Assembly (NCBI GenBank): GCA_947184155.2
Contig: CAMXCT020006746.1
Location: 135,001 to 199,000, forward strand
From: Cladocopium goreaui
Lineage: Eukaryota; Sar; Dinophyceae; Suessiales; Symbiodiniaceae
Reading direction: 5' to 3'
DNA length: 64,000 bases
The position numbers were made by a program, and so were the translations under genes. The notes under the pieces are model-generated. The model saw only the letters and a program-made list of their open reading frames with translations, did no database searches and had not been told where the DNA came from. Below are positions 1-10,304 of this stretch, one piece after another. Each line of letters begins with the position of its first letter. The first letter of the stretch is position 1.

Positions 1-5
1 GGGAA

Positions 6-1145
6 GTGGCTAGCGGTGCGAATCTTGGGCAGCAACCTTGCCTCCCTTCGAGACTGGAGAAAAGCCAGCCCGAGCGCCCTGTTTTACTGCTGCTGCGAAG
101 CAATTCCTGCCAACAAAAGGCTGAGTATTCCAGGAGTAGGCTACACCCTGAAATTGCAAAACTTCTGAGCCAAGAAACAGAGTGGACGTCAAATGCCGTG
201 GGCGACCACCATCCTCCCCCACCAGGCGAAACAGAGAACTTGAAAAAGGTCGCCGAACAGTTTGGCTTTCCCCAAGGAGGCGGAGCAGATCCCCCTCCTT
301 TAGAAACAGCTCCGAAGCAGGATGTGCCCGCAACTTCTTCCAGCAAGGAAAAAAAGGAAAAAGGAAAGTCAAAGACATGTTGGAAAAAGCTCGATGGAGA
401 GTGCAGGGCATGCCTTTGGACCCCCATTACAAGAGGCCTATCAGGTTGAGCACCAAAAAGAAGAAGAACTCTTCCAGCGAATCGACCAGCAGGTCAGCAA
501 GCCTTTCCAGCGAGACAAGCAGCCTAGAGTCCGAGCATCGCTTGCGAAAAATTGACCAGAAACTCCCAGGGTATCTAGCGTTCAAAGCGCCCAAGGAGGC
601 AGCCACCAATGGGGAGTAGGAGTGTACAGGCGGTACTACCGTCAGATTTTAGCACCCAAAGTGACAAGTAAAGCCATCCAGAGAGAAATGCTGACTTTAT
701 GCGCAGTCCTCGATCATTTGCTGGACGGCCAGATTCTCACAGTAGCAGACATAGCTGCTCAAAGGCTGAAATCTTTGGAGTTGCTGGCCGGCGGCAGCCC
801 CGTCGAGCTTTCCAGCCAATTAGATTCTTCCCAAGGAGCTGTCCAACCTGGCGGGCCGAGAGGAGTCAAGATTTGCCCGAAGGGAATTTCAGAACGAGAC
901 CAAATTGAACCGCCAGTTAAAAGGCGGAGGAAAAAGCTCGGGAGGCAAGGATCAATTTCCGACTCACCTGAAAGGAAAGGGGGGCAAATCGAACTCGAAG
1001 GGCAGCAAAGCCCAGCAGTCGAAAGTCGTAGAGGTGAGTCAAACTTGAAGGAGGGTGGGGACGACCCTCCTGTAGGAGAGGCTATCGGTTTCTCCTCTGC
1101 AGCCGAATTTCGGTTGTCGCGCGCGTCGGCCCGGGGAGGGGCGGT
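6..1145 (+). pseudogene. Gag-like region of the DIRS-like element
   Basis: This stretch reads as basic, serine- and arginine-rich protein split over three frames. A segment with LRKIDQKLPGYLA lies at about 540-580 and continues in another frame at 622-780 as YRRYYRQ followed by REMLTLCAVLDHLLDG and AQRLKSLE. From memory this resembles the region upstream of RT in other dinoflagellate DIRS-like elements; the family match is an inference. The tail (about 800-1100) is rich in lysine, arginine and glycine, as expected of a nucleic-acid-binding Gag C terminus, with no zinc knuckle visible. The frame breaks make it non-functional. Start unknown because the element begins before the window. Confidence 0.5.
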
Positions 1146-2425
1146 TTGTCCGCGTCGGGTACAAGGCGGGGAAAGACTGTTGCTGATTTGGTGTATCAGG
1201 GAACGCGGGTTCTGCAATCCTTCCCCACTGAAAATTTTTCTAGGGCGCGAGACTTTTGTAAGGAAGGGATTTTTCCTCTTCCCTCACCCGAGGAGGTTAG
1301 CTCCTTTGAGTGTAAGATCAATAAGTTGTGGGCAGAAGGGATTGCGCGATGCCTAAATTGGATGAACGTAGGATTGGGGAAAGGCAAACCGTCCCGAGAG
1401 CAGAGAATGCTCCTAGAGGGGATAGTGCGGGAATTGCCCCTGCATATTGCTCGGAGTTTGAGGTGGGAGAACATTTCTGAAAGCCTTCCCCGGGAAGGAG
1501 TAGCCGGAATTTTGAATGCCTCTGAAGTTTGCGAGGACGGAATCAAAGAGTTCCTCTTGCATCCTGACTGGTTGCTAAAACCGGAGTCAGATCGGGTTTG
1601 GCTTAAACCCCCCAAAGTAATGATACCCCGGGATTGTTGGGAGGAGGTCACTGAAGGTCTCCTGAATAGGGGGGTTTGTGGAGTTTTCCCGTTGGAGAAT
1701 GTTTTTCGGGTAGATGATAAACCAATATTGGGCGGTATTTTTGGGGTACCGAAAGGCAAAGCAACGAAGGATGGAGTAGAAATATTCCGCCTAATCATGG
1801 ATTTGCGACCAATAAATTGCAAGTTCTTGTCCTTGGGAGGTGATTTGGAATCCCTCCCCATGATTTCCCAGCTCTTCCAATTGGAGCTTCAACCGCACGA
1901 ACAATACTCATATCATCTGAAGATATTAAAAGAGCAATGTTTTACATTGTGGGAATCCCCAAAGTATGGTATCAGTTCTTGTGCTTTGACCGCGTGGTCT
2001 GCCCTCGATTCAATCCACCTGGGGATCCACGACCCCACGTCCTACACAGCCGGGTGTTACCCATGGGGTATATAAATTCGGTAGCCATAGCTCAACACTT
2101 GCATCGGCGCGCGGCCGCCAGGGCCATGGCTGCTTCACGCATTGTAGGCCCCCAAGACGAAATCAGGCGGGATCTGGAGCTGCCAAGAACCCAACATGCT
2201 TTTCGGGTGTATTTGGACAACTTTGACCAGTTGTCCGAAGTATCCCAAAGGGTCATTTTATCCCATACTCCCTCCTTGACAGAATTTCTGAGGAAGGAAT
2301 ACTTGCGGTTAAAGGTGCCCCGAAATGAGAAAAAGGCAGTTGATAGGCAAGCGCAGGCGGAAGTGCAAGGAGCATGGGTATGGCAATGCAGGTTTTTGTT
2401 GTGCAAAGGTTGGCAAAGTCAGTAA
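1146..2425 (+). pseudogene. Reverse transcriptase domain of the DIRS-like element
   Basis: RNA-dependent DNA polymerase. The N-terminal half (to about 1905) contains GGIFGVPKGK and FRLIMDLRPIN, the palm entry and motif A region of DIRS RTs. A frameshift near 1905 moves to another frame that continues with SSEDIKRAMF, then LPMGYINSVAIAQHLHRR (about 2057-2110) and VYLDNFDQL at the catalytic site (about 2207-2235). The expected YxDD box reads YLDN, so the second aspartate is replaced by asparagine as well as the frame being broken. The region is followed by RNase H sequence in yet another frame. Confidence 0.85.
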
Positions 2426-2429
2426 ATAC

Positions 2430-2810
2430 TTGTGGGCCCTCCTAGACCTCCTAACAAAAAAGGAGGTTAGCCAAAAGCAGATGCAAATGTTGACGGGTGG
2501 TTTAGTGTACCTGTTTGGGTTTCAAAGGCCTTTGATGTCAATTCTAAACCATGTCTGGGAGTTCATCGTGAGTTTTGAAAATGACAAGGTTGTAAAACCG
2601 ATGCCGAGAAAAGTTATGGAAGAGTTGTTGGCTTCATTCTTTTTGTCCGCCACGGCTTTTATGGATTTTCGACTTTCTTCAAATCATATTGCTGCATGCT
2701 CTGATGCAAGCGAGACTGGTGGAGGATTGTGCCAGTCTGTGGGGCTGACCCAATTTGGTTCTCAGGCAGCAGAGTCGCTGGTGCGAGGTGAGTTTCCAGA
2801 ATCTGGTGTC
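2430..2810 (+). pseudogene. RNase H domain, N-terminal half
   Basis: After the RT thumb-like sequence (MLTGGLVYLFGFQRPL, about 2490-2540) comes ACSDASETGGGLCQS at about 2694-2740. This matches the first beta hairpin of RNase H, with the first catalytic aspartate at 2703-2705 and the glycine-rich turn. The fold does not continue; a methyltransferase follows directly, and the other RNase H acidic residues appear about 1.4 kb downstream. Frame is continuous with the methyltransferase in this copy. Confidence 0.65.
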
Positions 2811-3830
2811 CAGGGAGGAGTTTTGGGGATCAGCGTTGGTGGGGGTGTAGGATCCTTAAGGGTTGCACTAGATAGCATTGGAGCTCCCATGTCCGGTTTC
2901 ATTTCCATTGAACCAGGAGAAAACGCCCAGCGGGTCATTGAAAGTTTTTTTCCTTCCGCACGATTTCATGAATACATGGACATGGTTTGTTTTGAAGATG
3001 TGCGATCATGGGCTGCAGCGTTTCCAAATACCAAACTGGTGGTGCTTGGCGGGAGTCCACCCTCCCAAATTGCAAAAGGGAAGGGCGAGTTGGACATGAC
3101 ATGTGTTTTCCTCAGGTTGAAAACTTGGCTGACAAACATTTTTCATTGGTGTCCTGTAAAGATTTTGGTTGAGTCCCCCACTTGCATAACTAAAGCTGAT
3201 CGAAGTCGGTTGAGCAAAACGATCGGTTTCCTGCCGTACGAACTCGATTCTTGCGGCATTTCTCCTTGCCACCGGCCGCGGTACTGGTGGTTCAACTGGG
3301 AAGTCACCGCACAGGAAGGTGTAGAGATCTACCCTCCTTCTGACCCACAAAGTAAAAATTTGGGAAAAATAATTCTTACTTGTGACTTTCGGAGCAAAGA
3401 TTTCCTTCAGCCGGGTTGCGCCCTGGCAGGCGGTACAGAGCACAGGGTGCCGACTTTTACGGCCGCGCAGCCGCAGACTCAGCCAGGCTTCAGCAAACCG
3501 GCTTGGACAATTGCAGCCAACGCGATCTGCATTATTGGAAAGAAGACAGATGCCGGTTTCCTCCTTATGTCTATCAATTCAAACACGGGGTAATGCACAA
3601 GACACGCGGGTGGAGAATGTTGCAAGTAGAGGAGAAGGAAGCCATGATGTTCTTGCCCGTAGGCTACACATACCATTGCTGCACCAAAACCATCAGAAAG
3701 CAGAACCCGTTAGAATGGGATGGCTGGCGAATGACACTTGTTGGCAGTTCGTGGCATGTAGGAGTTGTCTCTTTCCTCCTTCAGGAGCTTCTAGCGACTC
3801 TAGGGCTCCTTCCACAGAAAACATTAGTTG
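2811..3830 (+). pseudogene. DNMT3-like cytosine-C5 DNA methyltransferase domain, catalytic cysteine lost
   Basis: S-adenosylmethionine-dependent DNA methyltransferase fold. Visible motifs in order: motif I-like GGGVGSLRVALDSIG (about 2838-2882), SIEP about 20 residues later (motif II), VVLGGSPPSQ at 3042-3068 (motif IV), ILVESPT near 3165 (motif VI), and CHRPRYWWFNW near 3268-3300, which resembles the HRARYFWGN segment of DNMT3. After a frameshift at about 3440-3520, LVGSSWHVGVVSFLL at about 3738-3782 matches motif X. In animal DNMT3 motif IV is GGSPCND; here the position reads P-P-S and no cysteine is present, so the domain should be catalytically dead. Methyltransferase capture by dinoflagellate retrotransposons has been published. 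Confidence 0.75.
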
Positions 3831-4009
3831 AGACTCTCGCCCGGCTCAGGCCTGGCAGTGCTGAAAGCTTGGGCGCGCTGCTATTTCGACCGGCTTTTGC
3901 AACACGAAAACATGTTTTTCCAAAGTGGTCGTGATCTGATCAAAGAGCAGAACTTAGTTTCAGGATTGTGCCACCTGGTTTCGACCAAAGGCACGGATGT
4001 GTTGCTTAA

Positions 4010-4388
4010 GTCCACTACTGATACAGTACCCACCAGTCATCGTTTCCGACAAAATATTCCCCCAAAATTGTGGAGGTGGAAGGTTGTTTGCAGCTGGCGG
4101 TGGCCTGTCAGCCCACACGGTCCCCAACACATATAAACAAACTTGAAATCAAAGCCATCTACACATCCCTGAAATGGCGTATATTCCAAGAGAGAGCAAG
4201 TGCCTCCATTTGGTAGACTCAATGGTTTCACTTCAAGTTCTCAACAAAGGCCGGTCGTCAAGCCATAAACTGCGGTTGGTTTGTAAGAAGATAGCTTCCC
4301 TCCTGATTGCTTCTCGGATACTCCTGGTCTTGTCATACATAGAATCTTCCCGATCCGACAGGCCGAGCCGAAAACCTCAGAAACAAAA
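4010..4388 (+). pseudogene. RNase H domain, C-terminal half
   Basis: Reading across one frameshift near 4190, the sequence contains INKLEIKAIYTSLKWRIF (about 4137-4190), which carries the RNase H second acidic residue (glutamate). It continues as LHLVDSMVSLQVLNKGRSSS (about 4202-4260) with the third acid, then an arginine- and leucine-rich helix and SDRPSR near 4357-4372, which resembles the ADxxSR terminus of DIRS RNase H. Together with the first half at 2694-2740 this completes the D-E-D-D fold with the methyltransferase in between. A TAG lies in the INKLEIK frame just after IW. Confidence 0.65.
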
Positions 4389-5235
4389 TTGGGGAAGCGT
4401 AAAATAGTTGAAGCAGTTGACAAGCAGGAGCGTATCAAGAGGCGCAAAGGATTGGGAAAGCTAGCAGATTTAGTTATCCAACCACCCACTGCCACTAGGT
4501 ATGAGAAAGCCTTAAAAAAGTTTTTCGGGGATTTGCAACAACTTTGGGAGGAAGGTGAACCTCTATCTTTGGCAGGTGACACCACTTCAGCAGTACAGCA
4601 TCACCAGCCCTCCTTGCGTAAGCGTTTATCAGGAGCTTGGCGTTTGTATAAGGCATGGCAGCAGAGAGAGCTCCCAGCCAGGTCCCCTCCTTTCACCATA
4701 GAAACGCTCCAAGTGTTGCTCGGTTGGTTGCACAGCAAATCTCCACCGGTTGCCTTGGCTGTTTTCCTTGCTTTCCGATGTTTGCTAAGAACTGGAGAAA
4801 TGTTAGCAGTAACTGCCCGTGACATAGTCATTCCGTCAAATTCTTGTTCAGGTGTTTTGTATCTGGGAGACACAAAAATTGCAGGACGGAATCCAAATGC
4901 AGGGATGGTGAACCTAACTGACCCGACTTTAGTTTTTTTGCTCAAAGCTTGGAAAAGTACAGTATCCCCTCACACAGCTTTGATCCCTTGGTCCTCTACA
5001 AAATTTCGCGCGCTATTTGAGGAAGGTTTAGTCGCAACAAGCCTCCAACACTACAAATTCAAACCGTATTCCCTACGCCGGGGAGGAGCCACAGATCAAT
5101 GACTCCTGACCAAAAATTATGCCCAGGTTTCACATCTAGGAAGGTGGTCTTCAGAAGAAACGTTAAAAATCTACATCCAGGATTCCGTTGCCCTCCTCAC
5201 AACTTTGCAATTTAAATCCTCTCCTACTCAATAGC
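4389..5235 (+). pseudogene. Tyrosine recombinase of the DIRS-like element, interrupted by TGA
   Basis: Site-specific recombinase that would insert the circular cDNA. The N-terminal core-binding part is at 4389-4720. The catalytic part shows LLRTGEM (first catalytic arginine, about 4785-4805), SLRRGGAT (box II with the second arginine, about 5071-5094), and after an in-frame TGA at 5100-5102 the same frame continues with HLGRW (5131-5145) and the likely nucleophile tyrosine in KIYI (5172-5174), ending at TAG near 5233. The stop falls between the second arginine and the nucleophile, so the encoded protein would be inactive unless the stop is read through. A lone stop in otherwise open sequence suggests fairly recent decay. 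Confidence 0.85.
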
Positions 5236-5982
5236 GTTGGACCAGTTGAGCCTTTGTCTCACAGACAAAAAGGAGGGGGACGTGGAAGGAGGTCAAAGTG
5301 AAACTTTGTCTCAACTAAAAAAGGTTGTCTCATTTTTGTTTTATCAAAAAACTGACTCCTAAACCATGTTACTAGTCAAAGTCAAAATGTTGTTTAAAAA
5401 GTCGAGGCAGGGGGGAACACGTTCTGTTTTATTTTTTCTTTATGCCAACCAAGTCTTGCGCCAGCACCAAAAGGAGCGAGGGTGTTTTCCTACAAATCGT
5501 GCAACGTTCGTTTTGTGGTGCAGGCATGTGCAGGCGCATGGTTTCATGACTGTTTGAACAACAATATTTTCATTATCATTGGCAGGTGCAGGACATTCTC
5601 GTTTTTTTGATGTCTGGGTCGGTTTGAGGGGGTGGGGCAAAATTGGGAGGGGCTCTGGTAGCATTCTGTTCAAGTGCGTGTGGATGCTACGCTCTGGATC
5701 TCTGTCAAGCCACTTGTGATGCGCCCTTGATGCGACACTCTTAACTTTATCAAGGACCTTGTAACTTGTAACGGGGCGACAACGAGACATCAATTTTGCG
5801 CGTGTGTAATATGTATACATCATATACATCCTATTATATTCCCATTTTATCCATCAGTTATAGTCAGGTAGTCAGTATCCATGTTACCTGGACCATGCCT
5901 ATATATCCCAATTATATCCATTACTAGGCCTATATATCCCCCATATATCGATGCTCGCCGGCCCCGCTGCTCGAGGCCCTTG
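5236..5982. other. No gene seen between the DIRS-like element and the first host exon
   Basis: The first 150 bases repeat a short theme (TTTGTCTCA followed by an A-rich AAAAAGG) and may be the end of the DIRS-like element. The rest is AT-rich with a run of CTATATATCCC-like words at 5900-5950. I see no convincing exon. Confidence 0.4.
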
Positions 5983-6051
5983 AGTGCCCTTTGCAGCGTG
6001 CAGTCTGTGGCCTTCGACGGCGCCAGTCGCTTCTTGGCGGTGGCAGGGCAG
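5983..6051 (+). CDS. WD40 gene exon 1 (first visible)
   Basis: Reads SVQSVAFDGASRFLAVAGQ, a WD40 strand pattern. The donor is GA (GAGCGC) at 6052, and phase 0 joins to the next exon. The 5' boundary is not certain; an AG lies close to 5996. Confidence 0.55.
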
Positions 6052-9000
6052 GAGCGCTGGAGTTCGCCGAGTTCGGCTGGAGATTTGACATGAAAGACAT
6101 GTGAAGCCAGACGAAATTGGATTTAGATGGATTTAGAACCTATTTTGTTGGTAACATTTAGTTTGCACTTGGATTTGACAACAGAATCTAGTGATGTAAA
6201 CAAAAGGGAAATGCAGCAACCGAAATTGGGCTGGAATTCACCACACAGTGCTTCTTTTTTGCCAAAACAGTGGGGTTCAGCAAACAATTTTGGGAGTGCC
6301 GTCGAATACCTCACATGCATTAAGATTTAACTTTACCAGAGACTTGCAGTTCACTAGTCCAACAGGTGGATGTTTTATCAACCCAAAATGTGGGTTGAAT
6401 CGGCGAAACTGCCTGCGAAAGATTTGGGATGAGGGGATGGGATGAGTTTTACTGTTTCCAGAAGGTGCGTCATAGAGCCTTGTTCCAGGACTCACGTGAG
6501 CGGCCAAACCTGTTGGTCTTCGATATGAGCCGTGCCAAAGGAGGGGCCATCAACCTCATCGCGCAGCAGTTTGGGCCGGATGTCACTTGCGTCAGGTTTC
6601 CCTTCGGCATTTGGGAGGGTGGAAATGGGGCTGGATGCACACGTCTGTAGTGAAACATATCTCCAACTCCAACTTCAGGCGATGGCCAAGTACTTGATAG
6701 ACATAGAGTGCATGTTTACAATGTTTGATTTGATATATTGAGAACATGTAGCACCCGGAAAAATGGATTCATCGCTTCCCGTTTTGAATGCCACCTCCAT
6801 TTGCACAGGTTTTCACCCTTCGAAGAGCTGAATTTGGTGAGTTGCGGCATGGAAAACATCCGCTTCTGGCGGGTGAAGGACAGGGGTATCAGCTGAATCT
6901 TCAGATTCTGTCAAAAGATATGAGAATTCACAACTGGCTACACCATATGCTGGCAATCAGCTGGCCGATTGCGTCCTGGCGATTTCAGTCAGGAGAAGCA
7001 TATTCCGGGCTGCCTTGCCAGAAGCTAAGAACTGCTTGCATCCACATGGTGATCCAGACTTCTGAGCGAGCGGTTTATCCATCTCTTTTGTACTGTGGTA
7101 AACCCAATTTCATAAGTCATCCCCAAATGGTAGTTGTTTATGGCATTGGGTTTACCACATTTTATCAATTTCTTTGATACCAACATTGACCCGGCCACAT
7201 GGGAGTTGATGCCTAATTCCACCAGTTTGATGGCTAATGAAGTAAACTCCCAATCAAGTCCCTATTTTTTTACTGCTTAAATCACATCCAATGAAATCTG
7301 AGGGCTAAATCCACTTATATAAATCAAATCCCTTATTTTTGCATGGTTCCTTCAGTTCCTTCCCTCAAAAATCGACCGTTTCTGCCCGAGGTGCCCCTCG
7401 GTGTGCTCGGCCGACAGACGCACTTCACCTGCCTTGGCTTCGAATGCCGGAAGAGGGGCGCAGCCCCCAGAGGGCCCCCAGAGGGCCCCAGGGCTGAGGG
7501 CGCGCTATGGGTTTTGAATCGGAGTTTAACATGAACTAACCATCAAGATCCACCAATAGGGATTTTCCCGGAGGGAAAATGGAAACTCATCTTCAACAAT
7601 AGATTGGGACAAAGTGGAAATAGCCCGCAGTTACAAGTTGGTTTATAAACCCCAATATCTATTTACCCTAAAGCATCCTAAAGCTTAACTATATAACCAA
7701 GTTATAAACCAACTTAGCATAACTTAGCTATTTAGGGGGCTCCACTTTGTAGGGATTATCACTGGGAAACATCTTCAACAATAGATTGGGATATGTACCA
7801 TGATACCCTGATGATTACTGATGTATCATGTATCTCATGGATAACCAGGTAAGATTAGCCTCATCGGGGGATGGTTTCATGGGAATTAAGAATGGATACA
7901 ATGAATATCTGGATAGTGAGTAGTATCAACCCTCAAGGTTCGGGAGAGTGACGCGTTTCATATGCGTTTCATCAACAGGATGGTATTTACGCGAGAATGA
8001 GGGCTAATCTTCAACACTGGGATATGGATGAATGGGGTACTATTACCAATGGAGGATTACAATCAACAATGGAAATCCTTATCGTAATGAGGGGCTTATC
8101 TTCAACAATGGGATGACAACGGGATGCACTTCGATTTCTTGAGTCGGTGTTTTGAGGAGTGAGTCTTCCATGGGTCAATCCATGTTAACCTGGGAGAATC
8201 TATTGGGATTACTTCTATCCAAGATGATGAGTGATGAAAAACACAGGATCCATGTGTCTCTCGCTTGCCAAGCTATAACCACCATGTAAACAATGCAAAA
8301 TCCCAACGCTTAGAGGCATTTCTGGGCGCAGATGGTTTTACCCAAACAACAAAGCATATCACTTTCTCTGACATGGTTCCTAACTTTCTCCCAATTAATT
8401 AGTGACCATCACATTTTATCATACATGACATTTTGCCCATATCATTTTCCCATCAAAAGTCAGGTCCGGTCGGTTTTTCTCGGCCCAGAAACCCAGGTCA
8501 CTCGTTCTTCCTGGGGGAGACCGCCTCGAAGCTCCGGGTCTTTGTCAGCACCTCTGATGGCCGGCTGTTGCAGGTGGGCTATCAGAGTCGAAAGGTGCTG
8601 TCCGTGCACCAGCTGCACAGCGAGGCAGGCGGATGTGGCTTCGGGTCAGGCTGTGGGCAGCCCAATGCCATAAACGACCATTTGGGGATTGGGGATAGTT
8701 AGTGGGTTTGCCACATTACCCGTCATTACCCCATTTCATCCACTAGTCTAGATTTTCTTTAGGAAATTGCAATTTTACACTATTTTATGGGTCTCCATTT
8801 TCACAGAGGCCCATTTGCCTAAAGCTACGTTGAGTTTCGGTGCTACTTAGCGGGAAGGCCATCACCTGGATTTGTGCCAATGACGTCTTTGTGGTCACGG
8901 CTGGCTGCGACCACTTTGTCCGTGCCGGGGTGCCCACATTGTCGATGAGAGGACACTGGGAGAGAATCAATTGTTTTGCAGTTGAAGAGCGGTGGGCTTG

Positions 9001-10269
9001 ATGCTAGAAAAGTACATGAACAACAATGCAGGGTTTCGCCACTCGGCAAAGTTGAAGACCCTCGGCTCAAAGATGTCGTGGCTGCTGCTTCATGATGCTT
9101 CATCGATGCGTTGGTAAACATTCACTCCTCACAAGTAGATGAAGTAGACGACTTTGAATAGATTCCCATTTTCAACTATTTTCTATCTTGCAGATTCTTG
9201 CCCGGCGTGATGATCAGATATGATCAAGCTATATCAAGCTTGTTTTGATGTGACTTGCGGATTTCTTTTCAGATTTCCACCGAGGTTTGGCCCGTGGATT
9301 TCCATTCCTTCTACCTCCACTCGAAGCACGAGTCCGCAGTGGTGGGCATTGACATCACGGCGGATGGCCGCAAGGCCCTGTGGCGTTGTGTGGATCTGCT
9401 GTGGAGGTGAAGATTTTCTGGAGGTGTAACGGTGTAATCGCTTGAAATCGTTGGAACCCCGAAACTGTCGGGAAATGTGGTGTAACAACTGTAACATGCA
9501 GGTTCAATGTAGAATCACTGAATCACCAAACAAGATTCAGTTGAACTTCATTGGTTTCATGGTGAGGATTCTTGACACCAAATCTGCTTGGTGTCGCCGC
9601 GGCTGGTTTGTTGCGCAGGTCTTGTGTAGCAATGCCGATGGATCCCTCGGAGTGTGTGGCCCCCGTTTTGGAAATTGTTTGGTGATGGAAACGGTGATGA
9701 GTTCCATCCACCTGATTTTGGTATATGATGTATATGGCCCCTATATGGCTCCTTTTTTTGTTGATCCTGGATTCATTTCATTCCCGGCTTTGAGGCCATG
9801 TCCGTTTGTGAATTCTCAGCGCAGCATCCTTTCAGACTGTGCGCGTTTTGATTCAATGCCCGGCCCAGTGGAACCAGTGGTCAGGTTGGATGTTCGAAGC
9901 CACCAATACAAAGATATTAGCAGGCGCCCCTGCTTGACTCTTGGAAGGTCGCCAGGACGGATAGGACGGATAGGAGATGGAATCTGATGTGCACCAAATC
10001 CCAGCACCAGTCATTTCTGAGTCCTGCCTGGAGGAATCGATGTAAAATGTAAAATCTGTGACATAGTCCGGGACTGTCAGTTCGTTTGCTCCTTTTTTTT
10101 CCCATCTTTTCCTGTTCCAGCAGGTTTATCTTTGCTCCTTTGACCTCGGTCATGAGAGTCATGGATGATGAAGCAACATTAACCAGCCAACATTGACCAC
10201 ATGGCCAGGTCCCACAAGGCGGCTATCCTGCAGGCAGCTGGAAAGCTCAGATTCCCCCAAGTTGGCCAA

Positions 10270-10304
<35 letters not shown>

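Larger units (their letters stand above)
1..5235 (+). mobile_element. DIRS-like tyrosine-recombinase retrotransposon, decayed
   Basis: The order read on the plus strand is gag-like region, reverse transcriptase, first half of RNase H, cytosine-C5 methyltransferase, second half of RNase H, then tyrosine recombinase. RT and RNase H followed by a tyrosine recombinase instead of a DDE integrase defines the DIRS order. The reading frame changes several times (about 600-622, 1905, 2400, 3440-3520, 4190 and 4390) and a TGA interrupts the recombinase, so this copy cannot encode full-length proteins. The left end is outside the window. I could not fix the right end; the last coding residues finish near 5235. 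Terminal repeats and the internal complementary region were not identified. Confidence 0.85.

Noticed and set aside
5440..5829. Minus-strand frame of 129 residues next to the DIRS-like element
   Set aside because: No motif, low-complexity proline stretch and antisense to possible element terminus.
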